A stretch of 64,000 bases of DNA from Caproicibacter sp047777415 (GCA_047777415.1 JBKEEO010000001.1:992001-1056000); one strand, 5' to 3'; positions 1 to 8,341 are shown, counted from the stretch's first letter. Program-made: numbers and translations. Notes: generated by a model not told the origin, from the letters alone.

Positions 1-2
1 AA

Positions 3-212
3 ACGCTGGAAGAGATGAAGGAAATTGCCGATAGTAAGCCGGGATTTATTAAGGCTATGTGGTGCGGAGATGCCGCTTGTGAAGAAAAGCTGAAAGAAGT
101 TGCAGGAGTTTCTTCCCGCTGTATCCCGTTCGGGCATGAACATGAGTCCGGCACTTGTGTCTGCTGCGGAAAACCGGCGGAAAAGCTTGTCTATTGGGGC
201 AAGGCTTATTAA
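3..212 (+). CDS. proS: Proline--tRNA ligase, C-terminal fragment (start outside window)
   Basis: Only the last 69 residues are present. The tail contains two Cys pairs (WCGDAACEEK and CVCCGK) and ends in VYWGKAY. This is the typical zinc-binding C-terminus of the eukaryote/archaeal-like class of prolyl-tRNA synthetase found in many Clostridia. The enzyme charges tRNA-Pro in the cytoplasm. The reading frame is open from base 3 and stops at 210-212. A strong terminator follows, so it is probably the last gene of its transcript. Confidence 0.9.
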   Translation, partial: TLEEMKEIADSKPGFIKAMWCGDAACEEKLKEVAGVSSRCIPFGHEHESGTCVCCGKPAEKLVYWGKAY

Positions 213-284
213 AAGAAATTTAAGCGCCGAGGGTATCAAAGAGATTTCGGTGTAACTTTTCAGAAGAAATGAATAGAGAGGAAA

Positions 285-331
285 ATGCGCTTTGAAGCGG
301 GTGTTGCTGTCCCGCCCAAGCGCATTTTTTT
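285..331 (+). terminator. Rho-independent terminator after proS
   Basis: ATGCGCTT at 285-292 pairs with AAGCGCAT at 318-325, and GCGGG at 297-301 pairs with CCCGC at 311-315. A T-run follows. The remaining bases up to about 500 show nothing else I can support. Confidence 0.85.
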
Positions 332-520
332 GTGCGATTGCTTTCAAAAACAGAACATGGAAAATCTTGCTCGCCGGAAAATGTGGCTTTTGCAGAAAAA
401 CCTAACCTATAATATTGACTTAGAATACAGAAAAAGCAGAGCGGAGCACCTTGTTTGCTCGATGATGCGAAATATGGCAAATATTTATAAGATTTTAACC
501 GTATTGAGTTCTTTTGGCAC

Positions 521-549
521 TTGCATTAACAATTGATTATGAGTATAAT
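521..549 (+). promoter_or_regulatory. Probable sigma-A promoter for the lipoprotein gene
   Basis: TTGCAT at 521-526 and TATAAT at 544-549 are separated by 17 bases. A second TATAAT lies at 558-563 but has a poorer partner. The promoter sits about 100 bases upstream of the lipoprotein start. Confidence 0.5.
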
Positions 550-652
550 AATAACCCTATAATAGAAAAAGAGTTGTGTTTTCCTTCGTTGCGTAATTTT
601 TGCTGCAAAAATACTTCGAATTTATCTTTATATTAGGGGTGCAATACATTCT

Positions 653-1504
653 ATGAAAAAATTAATTATCTTCTTTTTGGCAGCCGCTATGCTGGTTTCT
701 GTCGCTGCCTGCAAAAGTCAGAATTCTACCGCTTCTGAAGCGGCCGCATCTGTGGCTTCTTCCGCGGAAACGTCATCTGCCACTGAGACGTCATCATCTG
801 AGGAGTCTGCATCCAGCTCTGCACCGGCATCAGGCGGAACGGTTTCCGGTGTTACGGTTTCCGGCGCTGTTTCCAGACCGCCGACCGTTATAAAAAAATC
901 GCCCTATGTTGTGAAAACGGAAACGTACAAATACGATGAAAATAACAAGAGATACCGGGCGACCTATCCGCAGCTTTCTTCCGACGAAACCGATTACAGC
1001 GCGGTCAATGCCCTCATTAAACAGACGGCTTTGCAAACCATCAATGCACTCGGTACGTCACCAACTGAAAACGAGATAACTGTTAAGGTTTCCGATCATG
1101 TTGCTTACAGAGGGGATGACTTTATCAGTGTGACATTCCGTGAAACGGTGGACAAGTCCGACGGAAGCGACGAAGTTTCCTATTTCCGCGCTGTGAACTA
1201 CGACCTGAAAAATAACAAAGCCGTATCGGTTACCGATATGATTCAAAAAAATGATGCACTTCTGACTGCGTTGCAAAATGCGGTTGACAAACAGATGTCC
1301 GATAAAAAAGCGGCAAATTATACAGCGGATGTTCTCCAAGCAGGAATCCAGTCCTGCACCATCTATTTTAAAGATGACAGTCTTGGAATTAGTTTGCCGG
1401 TTTCACATGAGCTGGGTGACCACGAGGAACTGATTGTGGATTACGATGAGACTTCCGAATTTCGTACCGGAAATCCCGCATGGAGCTATTTTATTAAAGA
1501 TTAA
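653..1504 (+). CDS. Putative lipoprotein, DUF3298/RsiV-like
   Basis: The product has 283 residues. It starts with a lipoprotein signal peptide (MKKLIIFFLAAAMLVSVAAC) with lipobox Cys at residue 20. Residues 21-75 form a Ser/Ala/Thr-rich linker typical of exported Gram-positive lipoproteins. The C-terminal 180 residues resemble the DUF3298/DUF4163 fold seen in RsiV-like proteins: mixed strands with a YFRAVNYDLKNNKAVSVTDM segment. It would be anchored on the outer face of the membrane. It is monocistronic, with its own promoter and terminator. No sigma-factor gene is adjacent, so an anti-sigma role is not supported. The family call comes from pattern memory only. Confidence 0.7.
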   Translation: MKKLIIFFLAAAMLVSVAACKSQNSTASEAAASVASSAETSSATETSSSEESASSSAPASGGTVSGVTVSGAVSRPPTVIKKSPYVVKTETYKYDENNKRYRATYPQLSSDETDYSAVNALIKQTALQTINALGTSPTENEITVKVSDHVAYRGDDFISVTFRETVDKSDGSDEVSYFRAVNYDLKNNKAVSVTDMIQKNDALLTALQNAVDKQMSDKKAANYTADVLQAGIQSCTIYFKDDSLGISLPVSHELGDHEELIVDYDETSEFRTGNPAWSYFIKD

Positions 1505-1511
1505 CCGTGTT

Positions 1512-1552
1512 CTTGGGCCGGACCACATTTTTTTCGGCCCAAGGAATTTTTT
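1512..1552 (+). terminator. Rho-independent terminator after the lipoprotein gene
   Basis: CTTGGGCCG at 1512-1520 pairs with CGGCCCAAG at 1535-1543. A T-rich tail follows. Confidence 0.85.
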
Positions 1553-1596
1553 ACTGCATACGGAATAAAATACCTGAAAAAATAGAAAAATAACTA

Positions 1597-1625
1597 TTGC
1601 AAACCGGTGGCAAGTGTGGTATTAT
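1597..1625 (+). promoter_or_regulatory. Probable promoter of the ribosomal superoperon
   Basis: TTGCAA at 1597-1602 and TATTAT at 1620-1625 have a 17-base spacer. An overlapping TATAAT at 1623-1628 would have a 20-base spacer. The untranslated leader would be about 270 bases, which is long enough to hold the regulatory hairpins that follow. Confidence 0.55.
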
Positions 1626-1740
1626 AATGAAGCACGACTGCGACAGATATGCGTTGAAGCGGGAGGTTGCGGCGCAATATGCGTCGGTTTTTCCGTGGAG
1701 TATGTCCGATTTTAAACCGGGCGACAAATATTTTGAGTGT

Positions 1741-1826
1741 GCGAAAGGATTTATTATGTAACTTTTCGCGCTCAGACGTTTTGAACCTGCACCCGGATTT
1801 CGCCCAAAAGCAGAAATCCGGTTTTT
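1741..1826 (+). promoter_or_regulatory. S10 operon leader with hairpin and intrinsic terminator
   Basis: GCGAAA at 1741-1746 can pair with TTTCGC at 1764-1769. A perfect 9-bp stem, CCGGATTTC (1793-1801) with GAAATCCGG (1813-1821), is followed directly by TTTTT. This has the form of a rho-independent terminator and lies about 85 bases before rpsJ, so it could act as an attenuator for the superoperon. Autoregulation by a ribosomal protein such as L4 is known in enterobacteria. Whether it applies here is inference. Confidence 0.55.
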
Positions 1827-1908
1827 CATTTGGGTATGAAGAAACACCCGGCACGGTGTTCAGGTTTTAAACGCCGCCCGCCAACTATTATAAGGAGGCG
1901 ATTTTCCA

Positions 1909-2220
1909 GTGGCAGTCAAGGAGAAAATCAGAATCAGGATTAAAGGGTACGATCATCAGCTGGTGGACCGGTCCGCCGAAAAGATTGTTCAAACCGCAAA
2001 GCGCACAGGCGCAAGAGTTTCCGGGCCAGTTCCGCTCCCAACCGAAAAGCAGATCATTACCATTTTGCGTGCCGTCCATAAATATAAGGACAGCCGCGAG
2101 CAGTTTGAAATGAGAACTCACAAAAGGCTGATCGACATACTCAGGCCGTCCAATAAGACAGTTGAGTCGCTGATGAGCCTGGAACTCCCCGCAGGTGTTG
2201 AAATAGAAGTTAAACTTTGA
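1909..2220 (+). CDS. rpsJ: 30S ribosomal protein S10
   Basis: The product has 103 residues and the S10 opening KIRIRIKGYDHQLVD. S10 is a 30S head protein that also acts in NusB-dependent antitermination. It starts with GTG, preceded by TAAGGAGG at 1891-1898. It is the first gene of the S10 cluster and follows a leader with a terminator-like hairpin. Confidence 0.97.
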   Translation: MAVKEKIRIRIKGYDHQLVDRSAEKIVQTAKRTGARVSGPVPLPTEKQIITILRAVHKYKDSREQFEMRTHKRLIDILRPSNKTVESLMSLELPAGVEIEVKL

Positions 2221-2292
2221 TTTCAACCAACCAGCGGCCGGGGTCATGTTGGTATAAAAACCAACCAATAACCTGCACAGGAGGTAGTAAGA

Positions 2293-2934
2293 ATGAAAAA
2301 AGGGATTATCGGCAAGAAGATCGGTATGACACAGATCTTTGACGAACAGGGAAAAGTTATCCCTGTAACCGTTGTTCAAGCCGGCCCCTGCGTGGTTGCG
2401 CAGAAGAAAACCGTGGAAAATGACGGTTATGCAAGCATCCAAATGGGGTTCGGTGATCTGAAACCCGCAAAGGTGACAAAACCGATGAAGGGGCATTTTG
2501 ACAAGGCGGATGTTGCCCCCAAAAAGACATTGCGCGAGTTTCGTTTCGATGACCCGGATGCCTACAACGTCGGGGATCTGATAAAAGCGGACATATTTGC
2601 CGTCGGTGACAAAATTGATGTGACCGGTACCAGTAAAGGTAAGGGATATGCCGGTGTTATCAAGCGTTGGAATTTTCAGCGTTTGAAGGAAAGCCACGGT
2701 TCCGGTCCGGTTGCCCGCCACGGCGGTTCCAACGGCGCATGTTCAACCCCGTCCAGAGTGCTGCCAGGTATGAAAATGGCCGGCCATCTGGGTGCGGAGA
2801 AGGTAACGGTGCAAAACTTGACTGTTGCCAAAGTGGATGCAGAAAACAACCTGATCGCCATTAAGGGTGCAATACCCGGACCCAACGGCGGCATCGTGGT
2901 TATCCGCGACAGCGTAAAAGCTGCCAAGGCGTGA
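2293..2934 (+). CDS. rplC: 50S ribosomal protein L3
   Basis: The product has 213 residues. It begins MKKGIIGKKIGMTQIFDEQG, the classic L3 start, and carries the HGSGPVARHGGSNGACSTPSR loop region near the middle that reaches toward the peptidyl transferase centre. L3 is an early 23S-binding assembly protein. AGGAGGT precedes the start by about 8 bases. The stop overlaps the ribosome-binding site region of rplD. Confidence 0.97.
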   Translation: MKKGIIGKKIGMTQIFDEQGKVIPVTVVQAGPCVVAQKKTVENDGYASIQMGFGDLKPAKVTKPMKGHFDKADVAPKKTLREFRFDDPDAYNVGDLIKADIFAVGDKIDVTGTSKGKGYAGVIKRWNFQRLKESHGSGPVARHGGSNGACSTPSRVLPGMKMAGHLGAEKVTVQNLTVAKVDAENNLIAIKGAIPGPNGGIVVIRDSVKAAKA

Positions 2935-2951
2935 GGGAAGGAGGAATCGGA

Positions 2952-3575
2952 ATGCCTACAGTAGCAGTACTTGACATGGCCGGCAAGGAAGTCGGAAAGA
3001 TGGATTTGTCCGAGGCCGTGTTCGGAATTGAACCGAATAAAAAGGTGATGCACGACGTAGTAGTCAACCACCTTGCAAACCTGCGCCAGGGTACGCAGTC
3101 CGCAAAGACCCGGGCGGAAGTTTCCGGCGGCGGAAGAAAGCCGTGGAGACAGAAGGGTACGGGCCACGCAAGACAGGGCTCTACACGTGCTCCGCAGTGG
3201 AGGCACGGCGGTGTCGTTTTTGCTCCTAAGCCGCGCGATTACAGCTATACACTGAACAAAAAGGTTCGTCGTCTTGCGATGAAATCCGCATTTTCCAGCA
3301 AGGTGCAGGACAATGAAATGATTGTGATTGACAGCATTTCAATGGAAGAATACAAAACAAAAACCATTGCAGCAATGCTCAATGCAGTCGGTTCGGACAA
3401 AAAGGCTCTCATTGTTTTGCCAAGCGTGGATAACAAGATTATCGCTTCCGCTCGTAACATTCCAGGGGTTAAAACAGCGGTGGTCAATACACTGAATGTT
3501 TATGATATTCTTAACGCCGACAAATTCATTGTCGCCAAGGATGCGGTTGCTCAGATTGAGGAGGTGTATGCTTAA
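2952..3575 (+). CDS. rplD: 50S ribosomal protein L4
   Basis: The product has 207 residues. The central extended loop with KPWRQKGTGHARQGSTRAPQ is the part of L4 that lines the exit tunnel. I use ATG 2952 because GGAGG lies just upstream and the protein then begins MPTVAVLDMAGKEVG. An in-frame GTG at 2931 overlaps the end of rplC and lacks a site. L4 is the usual candidate for translational or attenuation control of this operon in other bacteria. Confidence 0.96.
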   Translation: MPTVAVLDMAGKEVGKMDLSEAVFGIEPNKKVMHDVVVNHLANLRQGTQSAKTRAEVSGGGRKPWRQKGTGHARQGSTRAPQWRHGGVVFAPKPRDYSYTLNKKVRRLAMKSAFSSKVQDNEMIVIDSISMEEYKTKTIAAMLNAVGSDKKALIVLPSVDNKIIASARNIPGVKTAVVNTLNVYDILNADKFIVAKDAVAQIEEVYA

Positions 3576-3866
3576 ATGGTAGCACAGGATATTATCCTCC
3601 GCCCAATCGTAACGGAGAAGAGTATGGCAGGAATCGGCGCAAAGAAGTACACTTTCGAAGTTGCCAAATCCGCTACCAAAATCGATATTGCCCGCGCGGT
3701 GGAAGAACTGTTCGGCGTGAAAGTCGATAAGGTCAACACCCTTCATGTGCGTGGTCATCTGCGCCGGCAGGGCAGAAGCCAAGGCTACACCCGTTCTTGG
3801 AAAAAGGCGGTTGTTACCCTAACCGAAGAAAGCAAAGCGATTGAATTTTTTGAAGGCATGATGTAA
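3576..3866 (+). CDS. rplW: 50S ribosomal protein L23
   Basis: The product has 96 residues, with the L23 signature DIILRPIVTEKSM at the start and a KVNTLHVRGHLRRQGR segment. L23 sits at the tunnel exit and docks trigger factor and signal recognition particle. It begins immediately after the rplD stop, with GAGGAGG supplied by the end of rplD. Confidence 0.96.
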   Translation: MVAQDIILRPIVTEKSMAGIGAKKYTFEVAKSATKIDIARAVEELFGVKVDKVNTLHVRGHLRRQGRSQGYTRSWKKAVVTLTEESKAIEFFEGMM

Positions 3867-3867
3867 T

Positions 3868-3918
3868 CTCTGCCTGCAGGAAAAGAGCAGAGGCATGGAT
3901 GGGGAAGCGCATTTCCCC
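3868..3918 (+). other. Two small hairpins between rplW and rplB
   Basis: CTCTGC at 3868-3873 can pair with a GCAGAG about 13 bases later. GGGGAA at 3901-3906 pairs with TTCCCC at 3913-3918. Neither has a T-run, so these look like processing or spacing hairpins rather than terminators. Confidence 0.35.
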
Positions 3919-3946
3919 GCAAAGCCATCATGAGGAGTGTGAAAGA

Positions 3947-4783
3947 ATGCCAACCATAAGTTTTAAGCCGACTACGGCTTCCCGGCGTAACATGTCCGTT
4001 ATGGATTATAAAAAAGTTCTAACGAAAAAAGCGCCGGAAAAAAGCCTGTTGGAATCTCTTCCCAATAAATCCGGCCGCAACAACTACGGTCGTATTACGG
4101 TCCGCCATCGCGGCGGAAAAAACCGCAGAAAATATCGTATCATCGATTTCAAACGCCAGAAATTTGAAAAACCGGCCAAGGTGCTCAGCATTGAGTACGA
4201 TCCGAACCGTACCGCTTTTATTGCACTGGTGCAGTACGAGGACGGCGAAAAGAGCTATATCATTGCGCCGGATGGTCTAAAAGTCGGCGATACCGTCATT
4301 TCCGGTGCTTCTGCGGATATTAAGCCCGGCAATGCGCTTACGCTGGAAAATATTCCAACCGGTACTTTTATCCACAACGTGGAACTGTATCCGGGTAAAG
4401 GTGCTCAGCTTGCCCGCGCAGCCGGCATCATGGCCCAGCTGATGGCAAAAGAAAACGGTTTGGCGCTGCTGCGTCTGCCTTCCGGTGAACTTCGCAATGT
4501 GCCTATTACTTGCATGGCAACCATCGGACAGGTCAGCAATGTTGACCATGAAAACATGAAAATCGGAAAGGCCGGAAGAAAACGCCACATGGGTTGGAGA
4601 CCGACCGTCCGCGGTTCTGTTATGAACCCGAATGACCACCCACACGGCGGCGGTGAGGGCAGAGCTCCCATTGGACGTCCGGGACCGGTTACTCCGTGGG
4701 GTAAACCAGCTTTGGGTTACAAGACCCGCGCACATCACAACCGCTCCGACAAGATGATTGTCAAGCGCAGAAACGGCAAATAA
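3947..4783 (+). CDS. rplB: 50S ribosomal protein L2
   Basis: The product has 278 residues, with N-terminal FKPTTASRRNMSVMDYKK and the C-terminal HPHGGGEGRAPIGRPGP motif next to the peptidyl transferase centre. I choose ATG 3947 because GAGGAG lies 10 bases upstream and the protein then has the family's usual length. An in-frame start at 3899 would add 16 unconserved residues. L2 is required for subunit association and tRNA binding. Confidence 0.96.
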   Translation: MPTISFKPTTASRRNMSVMDYKKVLTKKAPEKSLLESLPNKSGRNNYGRITVRHRGGKNRRKYRIIDFKRQKFEKPAKVLSIEYDPNRTAFIALVQYEDGEKSYIIAPDGLKVGDTVISGASADIKPGNALTLENIPTGTFIHNVELYPGKGAQLARAAGIMAQLMAKENGLALLRLPSGELRNVPITCMATIGQVSNVDHENMKIGKAGRKRHMGWRPTVRGSVMNPNDHPHGGGEGRAPIGRPGPVTPWGKPALGYKTRAHHNRSDKMIVKRRNGK

Positions 4784-4809
4784 GGCGTGCAGAAAGGAGC
4801 TTGTAAGTT

Positions 4810-5091
4810 ATGGGAAGAAGCATAAAAAAGGGTCCTTATGTTCAGCCTGTGCTGCTTAAAAGGATTCAGGAGATGAATGCGGCCGGCGAAAAGAAAATCA
4901 TTAAAACTTGGAGCAGAGCTTCAACGATTTTCCCCGATTTTGTCGGTCATACAATAGCGGTTCACGATGGCCGCAAACATGTCCCGGTTTATATAACGGA
5001 AGACATGGTGGGTCACAGGCTGGGCGAATTTGCCCCCACCCGTACCTTCAAGGGACATGCCGGCTCTAAAACAACGACGCCGGGTAAATAA
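4810..5091 (+). CDS. rpsS: 30S ribosomal protein S19
   Basis: The product has 93 residues: MGRSIKKGPYVQPVLLKRI at the N-terminus and the conserved VYITEDMVGHRLGEFAPTRT core. S19 pairs with S13 in the 30S head and contacts the B1 intersubunit bridge. AAAGGAG precedes the start. Confidence 0.97.
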   Translation: MGRSIKKGPYVQPVLLKRIQEMNAAGEKKIIKTWSRASTIFPDFVGHTIAVHDGRKHVPVYITEDMVGHRLGEFAPTRTFKGHAGSKTTTPGK

Positions 5092-5112
5092 CGGCTGAAA
5101 GGAGTGTATCGC

Positions 5113-5448
5113 ATGGAAGCTAGGGCTTATCTAAAATATGCCCGCATCTCTCCTCGCAAGGTTCAGATCGTTTTGGATTTGATCCGTAACAAACCGGTTG
5201 ATGTTGCGATGGCTATCCTGAAGCACACGCCGAAGGCCGCGAGTGAGAGTCTTGAAAAATTGTTGAAATCGGCCATAGCCAACGCCGAGAACAATCACGA
5301 TATGGACGTTTCAAAACTGTACGTTTCGCAGTGCTTTGTTTCCCCTGGTCCGATCCTCAAACGCATCCGTCCAAGAGCGCAGGGGCGTGCGTTCCAGATA
5401 TTGAAGAGGACCTCGCACGTGACCATGGTGCTTAAAGAAAAGGAATAA
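5113..5448 (+). CDS. rplV: 50S ribosomal protein L22
   Basis: The product has 111 residues and starts MEARAYLKYARISPRKVQ. The C-terminal beta hairpin (RPRAQGRAFQILKRTSH) reaches the tunnel constriction where macrolide resistance mutations arise in other species. ATG 5113 is preceded by AAAGGAG. The GTG at 5104 lies inside that site and is unlikely. Confidence 0.96.
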   Translation: MEARAYLKYARISPRKVQIVLDLIRNKPVDVAMAILKHTPKAASESLEKLLKSAIANAENNHDMDVSKLYVSQCFVSPGPILKRIRPRAQGRAFQILKRTSHVTMVLKEKE

Positions 5449-5468
5449 GCGTAAGGAGGAGGTAAATT

Positions 5469-6134
5469 ATGGGCCAGAAAGTCAATCCGCACGGGCTCCG
5501 TGTGGGCATTATCAAAGACTGGGATTCCCGCTGGTTTGCAAAGGACAGTAACTTTGGCGACACACTTGTTGAAGACTATAACCTTCGCAAGGTGCTGTTA
5601 AAACAGCTCAAACCCGCCGGGGTTCCCAAAATTGAGATTGAGCGCGACGCCTCTAAGGTGCGCCTTCACATTCACTGTGCAAAGCCGGGTATTGTCATCG
5701 GCAAGGGCGGCAGTGAAATTGATAAACTCCGCGTACAGTGTGAAAAGATGCTGGGCAAACCGGTCACCATTAATATTGTTGAGGTAAAAAATCCGGACTT
5801 GAACGCTCAGCTGGTGGCAGAAAATATTGCACAGCAGTTGGAAAGGAGAATTTCTTTCCGCCGTGCATTAAAGCAAAGCATCGGCCGCGCCATGAAGATG
5901 GGTGCCAAGGGAATTAAAACTCAGGTTTCCGGCCGTTTGGGCGGTGCAGAAATCGCACGAACAGAACAGTATCATGACGGTACGATTCCCCTTCAGACCA
6001 TTCGTGCCGATATTGATTACGGCTTTGCCGAAGCTGCCACAACTTACGGGAGAATCGGGGTAAAAGTCTGGATCTACAGGGGCGAGGTCCTGCAGGACAA
6101 CCGTAAGCCCCGCAGGGAAGGGGGCAATAAATAA
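5469..6134 (+). CDS. rpsC: 30S ribosomal protein S3
   Basis: The product has 221 residues: MGQKVNPHGLRVGIIKDWDS at the start, then a type II KH domain with PGIVIGKGGSEIDKL, and the C-terminal S3 domain with GRLGGAEIARTEQY. It lines the mRNA entry channel and has helicase-like activity with S4 and S5. The stop codon overlaps the rplP start by one base, suggesting coupled translation. Confidence 0.97.
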   Translation: MGQKVNPHGLRVGIIKDWDSRWFAKDSNFGDTLVEDYNLRKVLLKQLKPAGVPKIEIERDASKVRLHIHCAKPGIVIGKGGSEIDKLRVQCEKMLGKPVTINIVEVKNPDLNAQLVAENIAQQLERRISFRRALKQSIGRAMKMGAKGIKTQVSGRLGGAEIARTEQYHDGTIPLQTIRADIDYGFAEAATTYGRIGVKVWIYRGEVLQDNRKPRREGGNK

Positions 6135-6562
6135 TGCTGATGCCAAAACGCGTGAAATACCGCAAAGTACAGCGTGGCCGCATGACCGGAAAGTGCAATC
6201 GCGGCAATCAAATCAGCTACGGTGACTTTGGTCTTCAGGCATTGGAACCGGCATGGATTACTGCCAACCAGATTGAAGCGGCTCGTATTGCGATGACCCG
6301 TTATATGAAGAGGTTTGGTAAGGTTTGGATTAAAATATTTCCGGATAAACCAATTACAAAGAAACCTGCGGAAGTCCGCATGGGATCCGGTAAAGGTGCC
6401 CCCGAATATTGGGTGGCTGTAGTAAAGCCGGGACGCATTATGTTCGAAATCGGCGGCGTTTCAGAAGAAGTTGCAAGAGAAGCTCTTCGTCTTGCCTCCA
6501 ACAAACTGCCGATCCGGTGCAAATTTGTTGCCAAGAAAGAAACGGATGGTGAGCAGTCATGA
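6134..6562 (+). CDS. rplP: 50S ribosomal protein L16
   Basis: The product has 142 residues starting MLMPKRVKYRKVQRGRMTG. The conserved GSGKGAPEYWVAVVKPGR loop contacts the A-site tRNA region. A start at 6140 (MPKRV) is also possible, but the MLMPKRV start is common in Clostridia. It overlaps rpmC by four bases. Confidence 0.96.
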   Translation: MLMPKRVKYRKVQRGRMTGKCNRGNQISYGDFGLQALEPAWITANQIEAARIAMTRYMKRFGKVWIKIFPDKPITKKPAEVRMGSGKGAPEYWVAVVKPGRIMFEIGGVSEEVAREALRLASNKLPIRCKFVAKKETDGEQS

Positions 6563-6765
6563 AGCCAACGGAAGTCAGACAACTAAGCGCGGAAGAGCTT
6601 GAAAGCAAGCTGAAGGATTTAAAGGCCGAGCTTTTCAACCTCCGTTTCCAGCTTACCATTAATCAGCTCGATAACCCGATGCGTATTAAGGCTGTTAAGA
6701 AGGATATTGCCCGCATCAAGACCGTTTTGCGCGAAAATGAACTCAAAGACAGCGCCAATGCGTAA
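6559..6765 (+). CDS. rpmC: 50S ribosomal protein L29
   Basis: The product has 68 residues: a two-helix protein with the LSAEELESKLKDLKAELFNL and RFQLTINQLDNPMRIKAVKK segments typical of L29. It sits beside L23 at the exit tunnel. The ATGA overlap with rplP points to coupled translation. Confidence 0.96.
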   Translation: MKPTEVRQLSAEELESKLKDLKAELFNLRFQLTINQLDNPMRIKAVKKDIARIKTVLRENELKDSANA

Positions 6766-6783
6766 CGGAAGGGAGGATTAAGC

Positions 6784-7041
6784 GTGAGCGACAGAAATAT
6801 CAGAAAGACCGAGGTAGGCAAAGTCGTCAGCAACAAAATGGACAAAACCATCGTTGTTGCGGTGGAAGACAGTGTGAAGCACCCGCTTTACAAAAAGGTT
6901 GTTAAGCGCACTGTTCGCCTGAAAGCACATGATGAAAACAACGAGTGCTCCATCGGCGACCGCGTGCGCGTCATGGAAACCCGTCCGTTAAGCAAGGACA
7001 AAAGATGGCGTCTTGTCAAGATATTAGAGAAGGCCAAGTAA
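6784..7041 (+). CDS. rpsQ: 30S ribosomal protein S17
   Basis: The product has 85 residues of OB fold, with GKVVSNKMDKTIVVAVEDSV and the GDRVRVMETRPLSKDKRWRL signature. It is a primary 16S-binding assembly protein. It starts with GTG after GGGAGG. Confidence 0.96.
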   Translation: MSDRNIRKTEVGKVVSNKMDKTIVVAVEDSVKHPLYKKVVKRTVRLKAHDENNECSIGDRVRVMETRPLSKDKRWRLVKILEKAK

Positions 7042-7072
7042 TTATGGCCCCTAAGCAAAGGAGGAACGCACC

Positions 7073-7441
7073 GTGATACAACAGCAGACATACCTCAACG
7101 TTGCCGACAACACCGGCGCAAAACAGCTTATGTGCATCCGTGTGCTTGGCGGTACCGGCAGAAGGTACGCTAATATCGGCGATGTCATTGTCGCGTCTGT
7201 TAAAAAAGCAGCGCCTGGCGGCACCGTGAAAAAAGGCGATGTAGTTAAGGCGGTGGTAGTGCGCACCGCTTCGGGTGTTCGCCGTGAGGATGGGACTTAC
7301 ATCCGGTTCGACGAGAACGCCGCCGTGCTCATTAAAGACGACAAAAATCCAACGGGCACGCGTATCTTTGGCCCGGTGGCCAGAGAACTGCGCGACAGGG
7401 ACTATTTAAAGATTTTAAGTCTTGCCCCTGAAGTGCTTTAA
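7073..7441 (+). CDS. rplN: 50S ribosomal protein L14
   Basis: The product has 122 residues: MIQQQTYLNVADNTGAKQLM at the start and the ENAAVLIKDDKNPTGTRIFG signature. L14 forms intersubunit bridge B8 and binds the silencing factor RsfS. It starts with GTG after AAAGGAGG. Confidence 0.97.
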   Translation: MIQQQTYLNVADNTGAKQLMCIRVLGGTGRRYANIGDVIVASVKKAAPGGTVKKGDVVKAVVVRTASGVRREDGTYIRFDENAAVLIKDDKNPTGTRIFGPVARELRDRDYLKILSLAPEVL

Positions 7442-7457
7442 TGGGAGGTGCTTGCTG

Positions 7458-7778
7458 ATGATAAGAAAAATGCATGTGAAAACCGGTGACACCGTAATCG
7501 TACTAAACGGCAAGGACCGCGGCAAAAAAGGCAAAGTGCTTGCCGTCAGTCCAAAAGAGGGCAAAGTCATCGTGGAGGGCATCAACATGGTAAGTAAGCA
7601 TGTTAAGCCCCGTAGAATGGGCGAAGAGGGCGGCATCGTGAAAGCCGAGGGTGCCCTGTACGCCTGCAAGGTACAGCTTGTCTGCCCCCGCTGCGGCAAA
7701 CCCACCCGTGTTGCCCATAAACTGTATGCGGACGGCACGAAGGAACGCATTTGCAAAAAGTGCGGCGAAGCGCTGTAA
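7458..7778 (+). CDS. rplX: 50S ribosomal protein L24 with a C-terminal Cys4 zinc-ribbon pattern
   Basis: The product has 106 residues. The N-terminal KOW domain has GDTVIVLNGKDRGKKGKVL. The C-terminal part carries CPRCG and CKKCG, a four-Cys pattern that probably binds zinc; the zinc is inference. I use ATG 7458 because GGGAGG precedes it. An earlier in-frame start would overlap the end of rplN. L24 initiates 50S assembly. Confidence 0.95.
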   Translation: MIRKMHVKTGDTVIVLNGKDRGKKGKVLAVSPKEGKVIVEGINMVSKHVKPRRMGEEGGIVKAEGALYACKVQLVCPRCGKPTRVAHKLYADGTKERICKKCGEAL

Positions 7779-7789
7779 GGAGGATGAAC

Positions 7790-8329
7790 ATGGCAAGACT
7801 AAAGGAGTACTACAAGCAGGAAATCGCGCCGGCGATGATGAAGAAGTTTTCCTATAAAAGCGTCATGCAGATTCCCAAGCTTGAGAAAATTGTTATTAAC
7901 GTTGGGGCCGGTGAAGCAAAGGACAATTCTAAAGTGATTGACTCTGCTATGAGTGATCTTGCAGCCATTACCGGTCAAAGACCTGTGGTTTGCACCGCGA
8001 AGAAATCTGTCGCAAACTTTAAAGTGCGCGCCGGAATGAAAATCGGTGTGAAAGTAACACTGCGCGGCGACAGAATGTATGAATTTGTGGACCGCCTTTT
8101 CAATGTGGCGCTTCCGCGCGTCAGAGACTTTCGCGGCATTAACCCGAATTCATTTGACGGCAGAGGCAATTACAACATGGGCGTCAAAGAGCAGCTGATT
8201 TTCCCGGAAATCGATTATGATAAAATCGACACTGTCCGCGGAATGGATATTTGCTTTGTGACGACCGCGAAAACCGACGAGGAATCCAGAGAGCTTTTAA
8301 CGCTGCTTGGCGCCCCGTTTGCGAAATAA
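7790..8329 (+). CDS. rplE: 50S ribosomal protein L5
   Basis: The product has 179 residues with MARLKEYYKQEIAPAMMKKF at the start, the usual L5 opening, and TGQRPVVCTAKKSVANFKVR and GMDICFVTTAKTDEE further on. L5 binds 5S rRNA and contacts P-site tRNA. AAGGAGG precedes ATG 7790. A longer in-frame start would lie inside rplX. Confidence 0.96.
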   Translation: MARLKEYYKQEIAPAMMKKFSYKSVMQIPKLEKIVINVGAGEAKDNSKVIDSAMSDLAAITGQRPVVCTAKKSVANFKVRAGMKIGVKVTLRGDRMYEFVDRLFNVALPRVRDFRGINPNSFDGRGNYNMGVKEQLIFPEIDYDKIDTVRGMDICFVTTAKTDEESRELLTLLGAPFAK

Positions 8330-8341
8330 GGAGGGATTCTT

